Source: Ephydatia muelleri (Eukaryota; Porifera; Demospongiae; Spongillida; Spongillidae). Taken from it: a stretch of 64,000 nucleotides of DNA. Shown here piece after piece: positions 48,011-59,457 of this stretch. The notes below the pieces were generated by a model. That model had not been told where the DNA came from, did no database searches, and was given only the letters and a program-made list of their open reading frames with translations. Location of the stretch: NCBI GenBank assembly GCA_013339895.1, contig JABACO010000004.1:3254688-3318687 (forward strand), read 5' to 3'. The position numbers and the translations under genes were made by a program. Positions within the stretch are counted from its first letter, which is position 1, and each line of letters starts with the position of its first letter.

Positions 48011-49138
48011 TATGTGAGCTGTTCACAAGAAGTGGACGAATACACTTACATGTATACTCTCACTTGGTACAGCCAACGACTAATGCTAGTAGTTAGTAGT
48101 CCTTGGTACAGCCATCGAATATCGAATAGATGTCCTGGACTCGAGCTCGAGCCAGTTATACTAGAGCTCTAGCTGGTACTCAGCAACTTAACTATAGTAT
48201 AAGCTAAGTAACCTTTAAATATAAGCTAAAGTACCAGTTAATTAATTGTGTTGCATGTTAGCCATATAATCCGTATCCATGGAAGCTACATTAAAAACAC
48301 TCAACAAGATGGCGCTAATTGAATCCTAGTCCTTGTGAGACCCAAAACAATTTAAAATTCAAATGGCCAAAATCTATACTAGGTAAATTTTTTAAAATAC
48401 CTCATAAGTAATCAGATTTTGCTTAGTCTACTAAAAACTGCATGATCTCTTATTCTGGGGGCCCACAAAATCTGAATCTAAACTGGTGTAAGAATCATGA
48501 ACTGCAGAATACATTAATTAGGTGTGAAAAAGTTGATTTTCCATACATCTCTATGGAAAGTGCAGTTTTCACAAAAACTACAACAATTTTCAATACAAAG
48601 CAGTTGTTTCGTGTTCAGCTAAATCAAGATCGCACTTACCTGAAGCAATATTGATAGCCACAAAAGTTTTACCCTATTACGTTATTAATTAACAATCAAG
48701 TTTATAAACAGCCGTTCATTTTCTATGGGAGTTATCCGGAAGTATACGCGAATTTACAAACCGCAACAATTGTCAATTCCCTTTGACCGCGCATTTCTGG
48801 ATATATAAAACCTCGTGACCAAAGTTCTGCGTTGGACGTAACAATCTCAGCCACGATCACACGCAACTCTGGTACAGTGTTGCCGCGGTCCACTACTTTT
48901 CAGTGGACCGTGGACCGCGGTCAAACCTAAGTAGCCAGACCGTGACCGGACCGCGACCGTGCACAAATCAAACAATCCAGGACCGTGACCGTCGGTCGGA
49001 CCGACGGTCGGACCGCGGTCCACAATGCTGATAATATAAATCCAAGAAAGGCAATGCAAATGCAACAATGACAACACATACATACACACACACATTATGA
49101 AACATACAACAAAGTACAAAGTCTGAAAAAACAATGCT

Positions 49139-49262
49139 ATTTCCAGAAGTATTGATTGTGGCGTAAAAAAATGGTCTTGTGAAGTCTTTCTGGAAGCAGG
49201 CGCCATCTTTTTTTGTCGGTTATGTTTTTGGCCGTGGAAAAAACCCTTTCAGAGGAATACAA
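49139..49262 (-). pseudogene. hAT transposase C-terminal (dimerisation) fragment
   Basis: The minus strand reads YSSERVFSTAKNITDKKRW then RLLPERLHKTIFLRHN. This is the hAT C-terminal dimerisation motif (SxERxFS..N......R..L.PE......FL..N). Only this end of the protein is left. Confidence 0.8.
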
Positions 49263-49299
49263 GCATACCATTGCAAAGGCCAACATTTTCACATGCACC

Positions 49300-49543
49300 T
49301 TTTCATGCAGGACAAGAAGGCTTACCTGGCATGAAGGATTCACAACTGCCAGTGAGGTGTGGATAAAGATAGGAGGGGACAACGGCGTTGGAACGTTCAA
49401 AATAAATTTCCAAATTGTCAATATTGCCACTCCAAATTCTGTCCACAACACGTGTGTTTTGCTGCTTCGCAGCTGAGGACAGTGTCACCAACCTCCATGC
49501 AGCACTTGACCAGGTAGAACATCTTAATGGAATGAAATGGAGG
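49300..49543 (+). pseudogene. RAG1-like-family fragment inside the hAT element
   Basis: The plus strand reads EVWIKIGGDNGVGTFKINFQ, IVNIATPNSVHNTC and, after a frame change, FAAEDSVTNLHAALDQVEHL to MKWR before a GTAAG donor. It is the counterpart of the minus-strand block at 52.4-52.6 kb (EVWIKIGGDKGGGSFKTNFQ), about 75 percent alike in DNA. It lies opposite to the hAT coding direction, so it was captured by, or inserted into, the hAT element. Confidence 0.6.
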
Positions 49544-51435
49544 TAAGAAGTTGTTTAATTATGCTTGTCAATAATACATCCTTGTGTTGTATACAATCAA
49601 GATATTCATACATGTATGTGGGGACTTTGAGTTTTGCATGTGCATGCCATGCGTATTAAGGCGTGGGTACGAGGGGGACCGCGGTCAGACCGTCGGTCCA
49701 GTACTGCTTGGACCGTGACCGTCCGCGACCGTCCGTGCATGAATGAAAATAATAAGGACCGAGGCTCGCGGTCCAGCTAATAATGGCGAGGACTGCGGTC
49801 CGGACCGTCGGTCCCGGTCGGACCGCGGCAACACTGCTCTGGTATGTTCTCTGAGCTGTTTGGGTAGGAACTATAGGAACGCATGGATCGATGCGTATAT
49901 AAACTCTGAGTTTTGATTTGATTGAGTAGATCTACCCTATGAACATTGTACTGCGTTTGTTGTTTTAATAGTTGCAAAACGAAGGCATCACACTATGCAC
50001 GAGGCTAAATATGTAAGTGCATATCCAGAAATTCCAATACATCGAGAGGACATCAATGCATTTGAAGTAGAAAAATATTTCAGTGGATAGAAAAAAATCG
50101 GAAAATCATAATGATATATATTTTATGGTATTTGCACTGAAAGGAACAGTGCTAAAAATTGTCCAAGAAAAAGTAATTAGTACTTGCACCATTACGTAAT
50201 GCAATAAATCGTGCTTTACGTCGCGAACTAGTTTACTAATGTAAGCACGCGATCTCAGATCGGTTCTCAACACATAGAAATGCTTCTAAGTCGGAGGTGG
50301 CAACAGAGCTTTATAGCTGCACCTCAGCCTGTCTTTGATCAGCTAACACACGTTCAATCCTGGGCCGCTTCTACTAGTACAGGTATCCTGAACGGGACAA
50401 CGAACTGTACTCGTATAAATATTGTACTTGTAAGTAATCTGGCCTCCGCGAAATAAACGTGGCTGTGCTACGCCAGACTAGCGTGTAAGTGTGTCTCATT
50501 TATGCTGCACCATGGCCACGCATCAAACGTTGAAACTGGTTGATATTTCTGCTACTGCAAGATTCCGGCTGGCTGGCATCTGCAGATCTATTACGGGCTT
50601 CCGGTCACACGACTCAGTCTTGGACATACTTTTGGCTTCCTCAGCAGTTTGAGCTTCCACTGTACTTGCCCTGGCCAGATGCACAGAGGACCTTACACAA
50701 TATGTACATGATCGGTCTTTAGATATAGACTCATTACTGCATGCACCACTCCGACACCATGTACTATATAGGCCTACTTAGTACATGTTCACTGTTTGCA
50801 ATCCTGAAAGAATTATCTTTGATATGGGCTCAGGTTGCGTTGTGTAAACTTACCACTGGTGCAGACCTTACAGTTGTGGCTATAAGTATACAGCAAATAC
50901 AAAGGTAGACAGTTGCTCCTTCATGGCAGGAGAATAGCGCAATTTTCGCCATTTTCACACATACATGTTTAATCACAAGAATCAACTATAAACGCATTTT
51001 TCAAGGCTCTCAAGCGTTTTATTATTATAATTATAAAGTTGAGCTTTCTTGCAATTGGAATACCTGTCTGGGAGAACTGCCAGACTATCCTTATCTAACA
51101 AAAATCGTAAGGTCTGCTGCACCCGTGGTAAAGTTTATATAGTGCAAAACCACCAATCTGACCTTTGATGTAATCTGGAGGTCTACCTGGGATGCTGAGT
51201 ACTCCTCCAAGTTTCTGCTTCCCATACCAATCCATGGTCTGCTCTCAAACAGCACCCCCCCCCTCCCCTCTTCTCTTCTCAACAGCCACTCCTCTCTTAC
51301 ACCCCAACACCTCATACCTTACACACAACACTACATGTAGCACACTTTAAAAACATGACCAGCACAAAAAGCATACCCAAGGTTACACACATGTATTCTA
51401 CCCAACTTCAATCCAGCCGTGGTATACGTGTTCTC

Positions 51436-51436
<1 letters not shown>

Positions 51437-51466
<30 letters not shown>

Positions 51467-51509
51467 GCGTGGGCGTGTGCATGTGCGTGTGTGTGTTAGC
51501 GTGTGTGTG

Positions 51510-51556
<47 letters not shown>
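51437..51556. repeat. (GT)n microsatellite
   Basis: GT repeats with GCGTGT and GGGCGTGTGC interruptions, inside the left inverted-repeat arm. The right arm has only a short remnant at the matching place. Confidence 0.95.
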
Positions 51557-51559
<3 letters not shown>

Positions 51560-51699
51560 GGAGAGGTTGCTGCCTCAATTTCAAGCTTGGCTAATTGGTG
51601 CATGGTGCTCTGTATATACATATACATTTGCAAATGTATAACTTTACATATGAAGATAGTCATTGCTGTATACACCATCCCATGGCCAGCTCCAACCAC

Positions 51700-52010
51700 T
51701 TAGGGTCATTGATTATATGCTTTCTGGTCTCAGCCTCCTCTGCTGCAGCCCCTTCAGACAGGCTTGCTGCTGTTAGGATTGAACAGATTAAGGGAGAGGT
51801 CACCATGATGTCAAAGGCAGCATGTTTCCCTCTCTCCCGATTGAGGACAAGTACTGTACATCTGCTGGCCAGGTATGCCTTAGGACAAGTGTAAGACTGC
51901 TGCCCAACTCTAACCTCACCCCAAGGTGGACATGATGGCAGAACTCAACAAACATGTTACACAGGTGATTGTCAAGACAGGACAAGGGGGAGGAGATTAA
52001 CCAGAGATAA
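51700..52010 (-). pseudogene. LINE tail fragment
   Basis: The minus strand contains, across frame changes, FCHHVHLGVRLELGSSLT, DVQYLSSIGREG / LNWERGKHAAFDIM-type text and a GAAAEEAE-like stretch. It is the same LINE domain as at 36755 and 60690. It is broken by stops and indels. Confidence 0.55.
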
Positions 52011-52389
52011 TCTATATATTATCTCTGGATTAACTAACCACCAATAGTTTGTACTCAAGCTCACAATGATTTTTATTCACACTGCCTAGACAGCTTGCAT
52101 AATGACCACAGAGCTGTATGTAACATATTTCATAATTGCATTGATCTTAAACCACAGTGGTTGGAAAGCAACTGATGGTATGTGTTCATATAACTGGCTC
52201 AGCAAAAGGTCGCTGCATGCAGTCACTTTTAGAAATGCCTACAAGTATAAGATCTGCAAATCTCTACCACACACACATGCACGTGGCTCTATGCATGTAT
52301 GCATGTAGCTGCATGCCTACAACTTTGTCTCCCTCCCCCGGCCTCTCCCCCCTCGCAAACTCTAATCGTACATGAATGTGAAGGTTTGT

Positions 52390-52600
52390 AACAGTGTCAC
52401 TTGCTTCATAGCGGCAAAACACATGCACACGTGTTGTGGACAGAATTAGGAACTGCAACATTTACGATCTGAAAGTTCGTTTTGAATGAGCCACCTCCTT
52501 TGTCACCTCCAATTTTTATCCACACTTCACTGGCAGGTATAACCCCATTATGCCAGGTAATATAAGCCGTCCTGTCCTGCATTGGGTCAAATTATTGTGT
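52390..52600 (-). pseudogene. RAG1-like-family gene, block with IGGDxG motif
   Basis: The minus strand reads TAYITWHNGVIPASEVWIKI then GGDKGGGSFKTNFQIVN, VAVPNSVHNTC and FCRYEASDTVTNL after a small frame change. The invariant Asp in KIGGD..GGSFK could be a catalytic residue of an RNase H-like nuclease, but this is inference. It continues directly from the block at 52592-52840. Confidence 0.55.
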
Positions 52601-53150
52601 CATGTGTATGTCATGATCTTCTAACCTTTGATTCTCTTCCAAGAGGTCAACAACCTTATTGACCAGATCTGGAATGTAAACCAAAGGAACTCTTCTAAGC
52701 TCCTCACCACCAGAAGGGAGAGGAAAGGAAAAGAGAGTCATCTCTCCTTTCAGGTTGTCACCCACAATTTGTTTGCAGATGTGGCGCATCCTCTCCTCCC
52801 CAGCCAGTGAAACTCCTGATACTTTGAGCCACCTGGAGAAGCAGTAAGTTATGTTTGGTGCTGGGTGTGTAAGACTTTACCGTCTAAAAAGTCTCATTCT
52901 GTTCCAGGGAATAGCCATGCCAGCTTTTATAGCCAATACTTCAGCAGGGCCGATTGCAATGTTTGAGATGCCTGCCTTCTGCAATAGAGACTTTCACTCT
53001 TCATCACTCAGTGTGAGCACCTCGTTCTCCATCAGGGCAGATGATTCCCCACCACTGATGATGCTTCTTACAGTCTGCATCTCTGCACACCTCAGTCCTG
53101 GAGCAAGCCGCTGTGGATGGTTGACTGGCTTTTGTTAGGTGCATGAATGT
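52592..53150 (-). pseudogene. RAG1-like-family gene, central region
   Basis: The minus strand reads LRCAEMQTVRSIISGGESSA, then (after a stop) LLQKAGISNIAIGPAEVLAI and KAGMAIPWNRMRLFRR, then WLKVSGVSLAGEERMRHICK and VPLVYIPDLVNKVVDLLEEN. The sequence is coherent over some 180 residues, with one stop and one likely intron or frame change. I do not know the domain, but the order zinc domain-RING-this-KIGGD recurs in uncharacterised invertebrate proteins I associate with RAG1-N-terminus transposons. Confidence 0.5.
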
Positions 53151-53306
53151 CATCGGCTATTGGGTATGGTCAAGTATGACATAACTAGATAAGTGATACT
53201 GAACACACTTAACTGCTCCTTCTGTAGTATTATGCCTTTATCGGGGCTAGTGGAGATGGCCCTCTTCAGTAATGCTGCTGCTTCTCTTTTCTCACCAGCA
53301 GTAAGA

Positions 53307-53418
53307 GATGGTGTGCATTCATGGCCTTCATAGCAACCAGCCTAGATGGTGTGCACTCATGGCCTTCATAGCAACCAGCCTAGATGGTGTGCATTCATGG
53401 CCTTCATAGCAACCAGCC
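53307..53418. repeat. 38-bp tandem triplication within the zinc-finger segment
   Basis: GATGGTGTGCATTCATGGCC begins three copies at 53307, 53345 and 53383. Since 38 is not a multiple of three it disrupts the reading frame just after the zinc-finger motif, confirming that the gene is dead. Confidence 0.9.
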
Positions 53419-53830
53419 TTCACGTCTCTGTGGCATACCATACACTGTACCAGTACATCCTTTAGCAACAGTAATGTGACATTTGATGCTGGTCTGATCT
53501 CTCTAGGTACCAAGGAGCCATCTGCAGAGCAGCAAGGACACACTGTGGTTGATGCTGCTACCCACTTCACAACAGACCAACTTATGACGTGGCAGTTCAA
53601 GAGGCCACGACAGAATATTTGAACACACTACACACTTCAACTCATTCAGGATGGCCACATTGTTTTGGCTTGCCAATGGTGGGTAGGGCTCATGTGAGAA
53701 GACTGGAGGAGGGGCAATCTTCAAAAGATCGATGGAGCTTGTTAGGTGTGAGACCTGGTTGACGACCTCTGCCAACTGTGTGCTTTCTTGCATAACCCTT
53801 TGCACTGACATTGAAGTGCTCACACATCTG
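53400..53830 (-). pseudogene. RAG1-like-family gene, RING and second zinc-finger region
   Basis: The minus strand reads LNELKCVVCSNILSWPLELP then HKLVCCE, and in another frame KWVAASTTVCPCCSADGSLV, then LVQCMVCHRDVKAGCYEGHE-C. C..C.......PL.LP.HK.VC....W.......CP.C is a RING pattern, followed by C..C.......Y..HEC. This is the layout of the RAG1 RING plus following zinc finger. An upstream segment reads EHFNVSAKGYARKHTVGRGR. There are at least two frame changes. Confidence 0.6.
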
Positions 53831-53879
53831 CAGTATTATTGTACATGATGTTGCGTAAAAGTATATGAATAGTATACCT

Positions 53880-54225
53880 TCATTTGTATGTACTGCCCAT
53901 ACAAGCGGTGTCAGTGCACATCTGTGGTACACTCCTCCTGCCCTGGCACTGATAAAACTTTGCATTGAATGATGACAGCAGTGGCAAAAATGTTCAGGGT
54001 GCACTTGAAGGTTATCAGTAAGGGTGTTGATGGTAAAAGCAATATAAACTGCAAATGCTTTGCATTCATAGCACTCCTTTTTTTCCCCACTTCACCAGCC
54101 TTTGCCCACACACTCTGCAGTGCAGCGGCAGCTGTTTCTGGTGGTAATCCATTCCTGTAACCTATGTTTATGTACACATCTTCAAGCAATGACCACAGCA
54201 TGCATAAATTATTCATAAGATGCAC
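53880..54225 (-). pseudogene. RAG1-like-family gene, N-terminal zinc-binding region
   Basis: The minus strand reads LTDNLQVHPEHFCHCCHHSM followed by ...LVWAVHTNE. HP..FCH.C...M before a W..H element is the hallmark of the RAG1 N-terminal zinc-binding region (HPTRFCHNCWSIM in vertebrates). Upstream in a different frame, RNGLPPETAAAALQSVWAK could belong to the same protein. This is the strongest single link to RAG1-like N-termini. Confidence 0.55.
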
Positions 54226-54249
54226 TTCGAGTTGTCCTGAAGACAGAAA

Positions 54250-56730
54250 ATTCGGCGCTGGATGTGGTCCGTCAAATCTTGTGCTGGCATGCCTTTGGCT
54301 TACGAAACCACTAGTCTTACCTCCTACTTTTGTGCAGGAGAACGCAGTGTTGGATCTTGTACCGCCCCTTCAGAAATAACTACCGCATGGCATTGTAAAG
54401 ACGGCTTGCGTACACAGTTGGTACGCGATTATAAGAGTGCGTGTTGGTTATGAATAAAAGGGAACCCAGTGTTGTGCAGTATTTTATTTTTATGTGAATT
54501 TTTTTATTGCTGTTTTGAGGTGTTGTGAGCTTTACAACATAGAGTATCTGTAATGAGTGACGATTTTAACAAACCTAGTTTCCAGCCGCAAACAGCCGTG
54601 GCATGTTTCGCAACTTATAGGCGATAATAATAGATATTTATTTTATGTGTGTATGCATGCGTACCAGTTTCTATTGGTGCCCACCCCACTTAAAACTGTT
54701 TAATCGTCCGGCCAGGCCAGGGCCATAAACCACTTGCAATTGCAATCAGATAAAACTCCACTACTATGCAGTGGTTTACATTACGACGCCTACGTGGTGC
54801 CACTGGACATGTACACAGTACTAGCGGTTACACCACTCCTGGCCGCCAAGTACAACATTAATGCACAAACGACCTCAACGGTACAAATATAATATACACA
54901 GACTCAGTGTGCACACAACTGTTCAGACAGCTTTGCTGCTGGCTTGTTCGCATTGCAGTACCTGCGTGGATTACAGGTCACCGTCTATAGAGGGATTGAG
55001 GCACGTCACGCGTTGAGCCAATGCAATTTTCTAGATGCAAACTTGGGTATGGGAGGTGGGGGGGGGGGGAGAAATGAAGTGATGTCTGTAACTTCATAAC
55101 TGATATCTGGGTCTACGATCATATGGCATTCATTCCGACTTCAGAGACAGGGTTCCTATACATGAACATGTATGTATACGAAAATTGCATGCAAGGTACG
55201 TACACACTGACTCCTAACCGCTGCATTAATTTGCATGTGATCGTTTGATCACATGATGACAGCCCCTACGCAAGCATGCACATTAGGTACAGTATTGTGT
55301 TTCGCACATTAATTTCGTTTAATTTACTTTAGTGGCGACTGACGAAGACTGACTGACTCGGCACTGGTTCGCCAGCGTGAACCTCCTTACCTCGTAGAAA
55401 CGCGTCGTACGCGTATTCACATGCGCAAGTATACAGCTTCCGTCAATGCACTGGTAAGCTACTTAAGTCTTAAGTTTCATTACGAAGCTAAGGAGCGGGC
55501 AAATCAAAAACTAAACCAAACTGAATAACACTGGACCAATGAGAAATTGCATAGCTGTTTAGCATATCGTGCAACGGATTTGCGACACTTGATACGACAT
55601 CCGGTCAGTGGCTAATCAACTTGCTGGAATGTTGCTTGAGTATTGCGATTGCCACGTTATACATTTTAAATATAATTATCAATAAACTTGGCAATGTGTG
55701 TACGGGATAGGCGACAGAACAGCAGCTATAACTTCAATGTGTAGATTTGCATTCAGCGCTCAACGTGTACACAGCCTCTCTGCATGCTCTTTTCGTCAAC
55801 TGCGTGCATGGGTGGGCATTACTGACGTGAGCTCCTTGACTACACACTCGGGTTATGGCGGGGGAGGGGAGGGGAGATGACGCCTCTGCATTTCACTGAC
55901 AGACTGACTACCTCAGAAATTAAAGGGCAAAGCCCACTGCTGCGTCCACGGAATATAATGCTGCCTAATCTAACTATGTAACCTTTGAATCATGTTAATA
56001 ACAATTAACGTGTTTGCGATAATTTTACTAATGAATTAAATGTGCACTTGCACAATGACGCTTGCATATTGCAGCTCCAGGTGATCGATTTATCTGCTGG
56101 CTTACTGCCCATCTACATCGTACTGACTCATGCAGCCGCGGGAATGCAGGCGTGAATAAAACAGCGAATGCGCATGCAACCTGCACTGTGCAAAGCAATA
56201 GGTACGTCTGCATAGGCTTCACTTTGGATGCGATATGCATGCATATTGTGTCACATCATGCGTACCAATCCTGGCACGTGCATACAACTTATCAAAAATT
56301 AATGGTGTGGCTGTAAATATAGGAACAGTAATTTAGCAACGCGCATTTAGGTAATTTGTATGCATATTGCAGGCTTGAAGCTATCCCTCTCCAGGAGAAT
56401 AACTGCAAGCTTGCAAGACGTAGAAATCACGTAAATGTGCGTTGCCAGTCTCATGGACGCCCAGTATTGCCCCTGACCTATACATGTAGCGGAGGGGAAG
56501 TAATAGAATTCATAGTACAGTGGGTTTGGAGGGCCGCAGTAAACATCCTATTTTGGTACCTGCCATGCGCATCAATCAGAAGTACATTGAGAAGCCATGG
56601 TAATGATGTGCGAGTTATAAATCAATATTGTAAGTGAGAAATATGACCACACAATTCTACCCTGCTTACATTTATTTTCTTACCTTCACTTCATTACTTT
56701 GTGTGCTTGTGGGTGTGGCTTGGAGGTGGG
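54250..56730. other. Long non-coding stretch
   Basis: No supported gene. Open frames such as 56356-56637 have no matching splice sites or motifs. G runs occur near 55058 and 55860. Confidence 0.4.
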
Positions 56731-56734
56731 AATG

Positions 56735-56858
56735 CAGTGGCGGATACAGAGGGGGAGTTTGAAATGAAATTCACTATTTATTTTCATCATACAGGATGAA
56801 AAGTGATTGTGAATATCATCTCAACCCCCCCCCCCCCCCCCCCCCCCCTGTATCACTG
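56735..56858. mobile_element. Short MITE, GGCGGAT type, with 5-bp target duplication
   Basis: Left end CAGTGGCGGATACAGAGGGG; right end a C run then CTGTATCACTG. GAATG flanks both sides (56730-56734 and 56859-56863). The ends and the 5-bp duplication match the 24968 element. Confidence 0.7.
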
Positions 56859-57173
56859 GAATGGTAGCACTAGCTTGACACTATTCTTGGATGCCTCTCT
56901 AAATGTACACTGCATGACGTGTGCAGCCATATCATTGTTATTCATGGGGGGAAAAAAATTTAATCCATTGCCTTTCACTTGCAAGGAATGCTCATACAAC
57001 GTCTGAAAATATTCAAGGATTGGCATATGTTCCAAATTAATCACCCATGTCCTTAGGCTTATATATCCCAGGTCCATTGGTCCAGGTCCAGTATGATGCT
57101 ACTGATCCATTAGGTCCATACTGTATGTAGGTACACCACAATTCTCTGCATCCACTGATGCATTGTCTGCTGA

Positions 57174-57552
57174 TCAGTTTATAGAGTATCCCTCACGATA
57201 ACAATTCTCACTGAGACTAGTAAATGGATGAATTCCAATGGTTAGCAGGTTTTCAGTTAGAGTTGTATTAAAACTGAATCCCATGTGAGTTTGACTTGGT
57301 GCAATATCTTGCCAACCAATTTCCCCCTCACCAGCACTGTAAGCAGCAGAATGTACATATCCAGTATCATGGTTTCCACGATTATAACATCCTGGGATCA
57401 CAATTTGAGCAACTTGATGTTCTGTGGCCTCCTCCAGTGGCGAAACACTGTAGTGGTCCGTTAGGTCCTCAGTGCTGTTGTTTTCTTCGCCGCATATTAG
57501 TTTAGAGTACTTGGCCATCAACATTCTAGGCACATGCCAATTGACTCCAATC
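57174..57552 (-). CDS. C-terminal exon of gene 3 with GYV tyrosine motif
   Basis: The acceptor is ACTTACAG at 57553, phase 2. The frame runs 126 codons to a TGA at 57174. It opens IGVNWHVPRMLMAKYSKLIC (gene 2: EGINWHVPRVLM), has an acidic NNSTEDLTD stretch, then NHDTGYVHSAAYSAGEGEIG (gene 2: YDAGYVTDF) and ends IHPFTSLSENCYREGYSIN. It is about half the length of the gene 2 exon and has no internal duplication. Intact frame and conserved motifs argue for function. Confidence 0.6.
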
Positions 57553-57857
57553 CTGTAAGTAGTGATGAGAGCTATACTGATGTCAGATGATCAACTATTC
57601 AAAATGTTATCACGCTTTCACACATTCTATTGAGTTTTGTTATATGCTGTGCAACCAGAACCCCATTAGCCTTCTTCCTCCCCTTATTTTAAGTGACAGG
57701 GAGATAATTTAGATGGTTCATTTCAACCAACCCTCAACCCCCTCTCCCTTAAATATAGAGCATGTACGTGTGTTAAATATTGAGGGATCACATGCAAATA
57801 TGTTGAGCATAGCCACATGTGCCTGTCAACCTGCATGTGTCCCTGTGGCGCTCATAC

Positions 57858-57920
57858 CTATCAAGGATTGGTGTCATACATGTATACACAAAGAGTGAAT
57901 TGCTGTCACAATAACAATTT
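57858..57920 (-). CDS. 21-codon STAT SH2-end-like exon, gene 3
   Basis: CCCCTACAG acceptor, GTATGA donor, 63 bp, phase 2 at both ends, reading NCYCDSNSLFVYTCMTPILD then R. It aligns with NCYGDKNSLLVYMSPNLDR of gene 2 and splices in frame to the exon at 57552. Two residues longer than the gene 2 copy. Confidence 0.6.
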
Positions 57921-58254
57921 CTGTAGGGGAAAATGAAGACATATTTGAGAGACGGCAAACATTGATTCACACATATGATTTAATAATACTTGTGCAGTGT
58001 ATAGTTATATTATCATAATTATATAATAATATTTGGATTAAACAACTTTAAACTTTTGCGCAGTTGGCATCCAGGCTGGCAATTGCATGCTCCAAGCCTA
58101 AATCAGTCGTCATAAATGAGATTTACGGAAGGCTTAACACCTGCCTCATGAGATCCATTTCTTCGGCTATCCTCACCAGGATTGTGCCCTCATGAATTGT
58201 TATGTGTATGTAATTGTGCGTCAGTGTATTTTGTATTGCAACTTTAAAATCAAT

Positions 58255-58600
58255 CTGTTTCTCACCCTTCTTCTCCTTAATGCATCCAGCCTTTGTTTTT
58301 AACCCGTCAACGCTATCTCCTCTAGCTTCTCATCCCTCCCTTTCCTTTCCCATCCACTCTCTTCTTATCTTTCTCCCACTTCATTCCTTCTGCTGCTTCC
58401 CTCTCTCTGTCTCTTTGCACCCACTTCTCTCCAACTTCCTCTACTTCCTTCCCTGTCGCTTGCTCCACTCCTTCTCTCTTTCTCTACTTCTCTCTTTATC
58501 TTACTCTCCTCCTTTCCTTCTTTCCTTTCTCCACAGCGCCCTCCTCGCTCTCCTCTCTCACCCAAGTATACCTCCCCGCCCCCTCCTAGACCCTAGACCC
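58255..58600. repeat. Pyrimidine-rich (CTTC/CTCC) tract
   Basis: About 350 bp of nearly pure C/T on the plus strand. The 137-codon Ser/Leu/Pro-rich open frame over it is compositional. Confidence 0.85.
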
Positions 58601-59457
58601 TCTGTTTCTCTATCACAACGTACTTAGAAAACAACACGTACACTACAATCATGTATGTTTCGTATACAGCGGGAACACTTAGCCCAACAATGCTATATAG
58701 TACCTTGAATTGGACGACGTTGCAATCGCGACTTTCTTGAATGCCAACGGAGACATAGCACGGTCCAAAATAAGTAAAGAACGAACGTAGAGCAATCGCT
58801 AGGTAGAATATATAATATTATAGACGGCTGTTTTCTCCGTACACAAACCACGTGCATGCAATCATGAATATGCAACTGTTCACTGCGATCCAGCGGATGA
58901 ATCCAAGTATTATGAACCTGCATGTGTATATATGTCACGTGTGGTATACTTCTACATGCATGAATGATGGGAGTGTTGCTGCTATGGAGGTGCCCCCGTC
59001 TGTATAACAAACATATTGTTTAATTGATATGTAATATGGGCAAGGCATAAACACACACAAGTTTATTGCTGCTTCTCAACACTCAATTGAAATGTGCAGA
59101 TCAAATTTTCACACAAGCAAGTCATGGTTATTGTTCATAAAGGCAGCATAACACTGTCTCCACAAGCCATCAAATCCAGATAATTAAATTACCAGCAGCA
59201 ATTCAACTAATTACACATACATGCCCAAAAAAAAGAACACACTAAGCCCACCGTTTTACATGTATCTGATGCATAAGAGAGTGGCACATTTTCAGAAGGT
59301 ACTAATTCCTTCAAAAATCTGTAATCTGGTAGTGGGTTCTGCTGTGTAGCTGAACATATTTGTGGGGATGCTGGAACTCAGGGTGTACCACCAGCATGAC
59401 AAGGGTGTGCTGTGGTCGACCGTTAGTAGTACCAGTTGCTCCGGGAAAAGGGAAAAG

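Larger units (their letters stand above)
48875..49836. mobile_element. hAT-type DNA transposon with perfect 8-bp target duplication
   Basis: The left end CAGTGTTGCCGCGGTCC and right end GGACCGCGGCAACACTG are perfect inverted repeats, flanked on both sides by CTCTGGTA (48867-48874 and 49837-49844). An 8-bp duplication and CAGTGTTG ends are typical of hAT. Subterminal regions are packed with GGACCGCGGTC, GACCGTGACCG and GGTCGGACC words. At 962 bp it is too short for a full transposase. It contains a hAT C-terminal piece and an unrelated RAG1-like-family fragment. Confidence 0.9.
51340..52375. repeat. Left arm of a ~1-kb inverted repeat (partner 60.33-61.2 kb)
   Basis: The complement of much of this block recurs at 60330-61205: GAGAGGTTGCTGCCTCAATT, GCTTTCTGGTCTCAGCC, GCATGTTTCCCTCTCTCCC and GGTTGGAAAGCAACTGATGG all have partners there in reverse order. 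It includes a (GT)n tract (51437-51556) and the LINE tail fragment below. The arms differ by many substitutions and indels. Confidence 0.75.

Noticed and set aside
58214-58627. 137-codon Ser/Leu/Pro-rich open frame
   Set aside because: It covers a pyrimidine-rich tract whose composition keeps all frames open. No splice sites or motifs.
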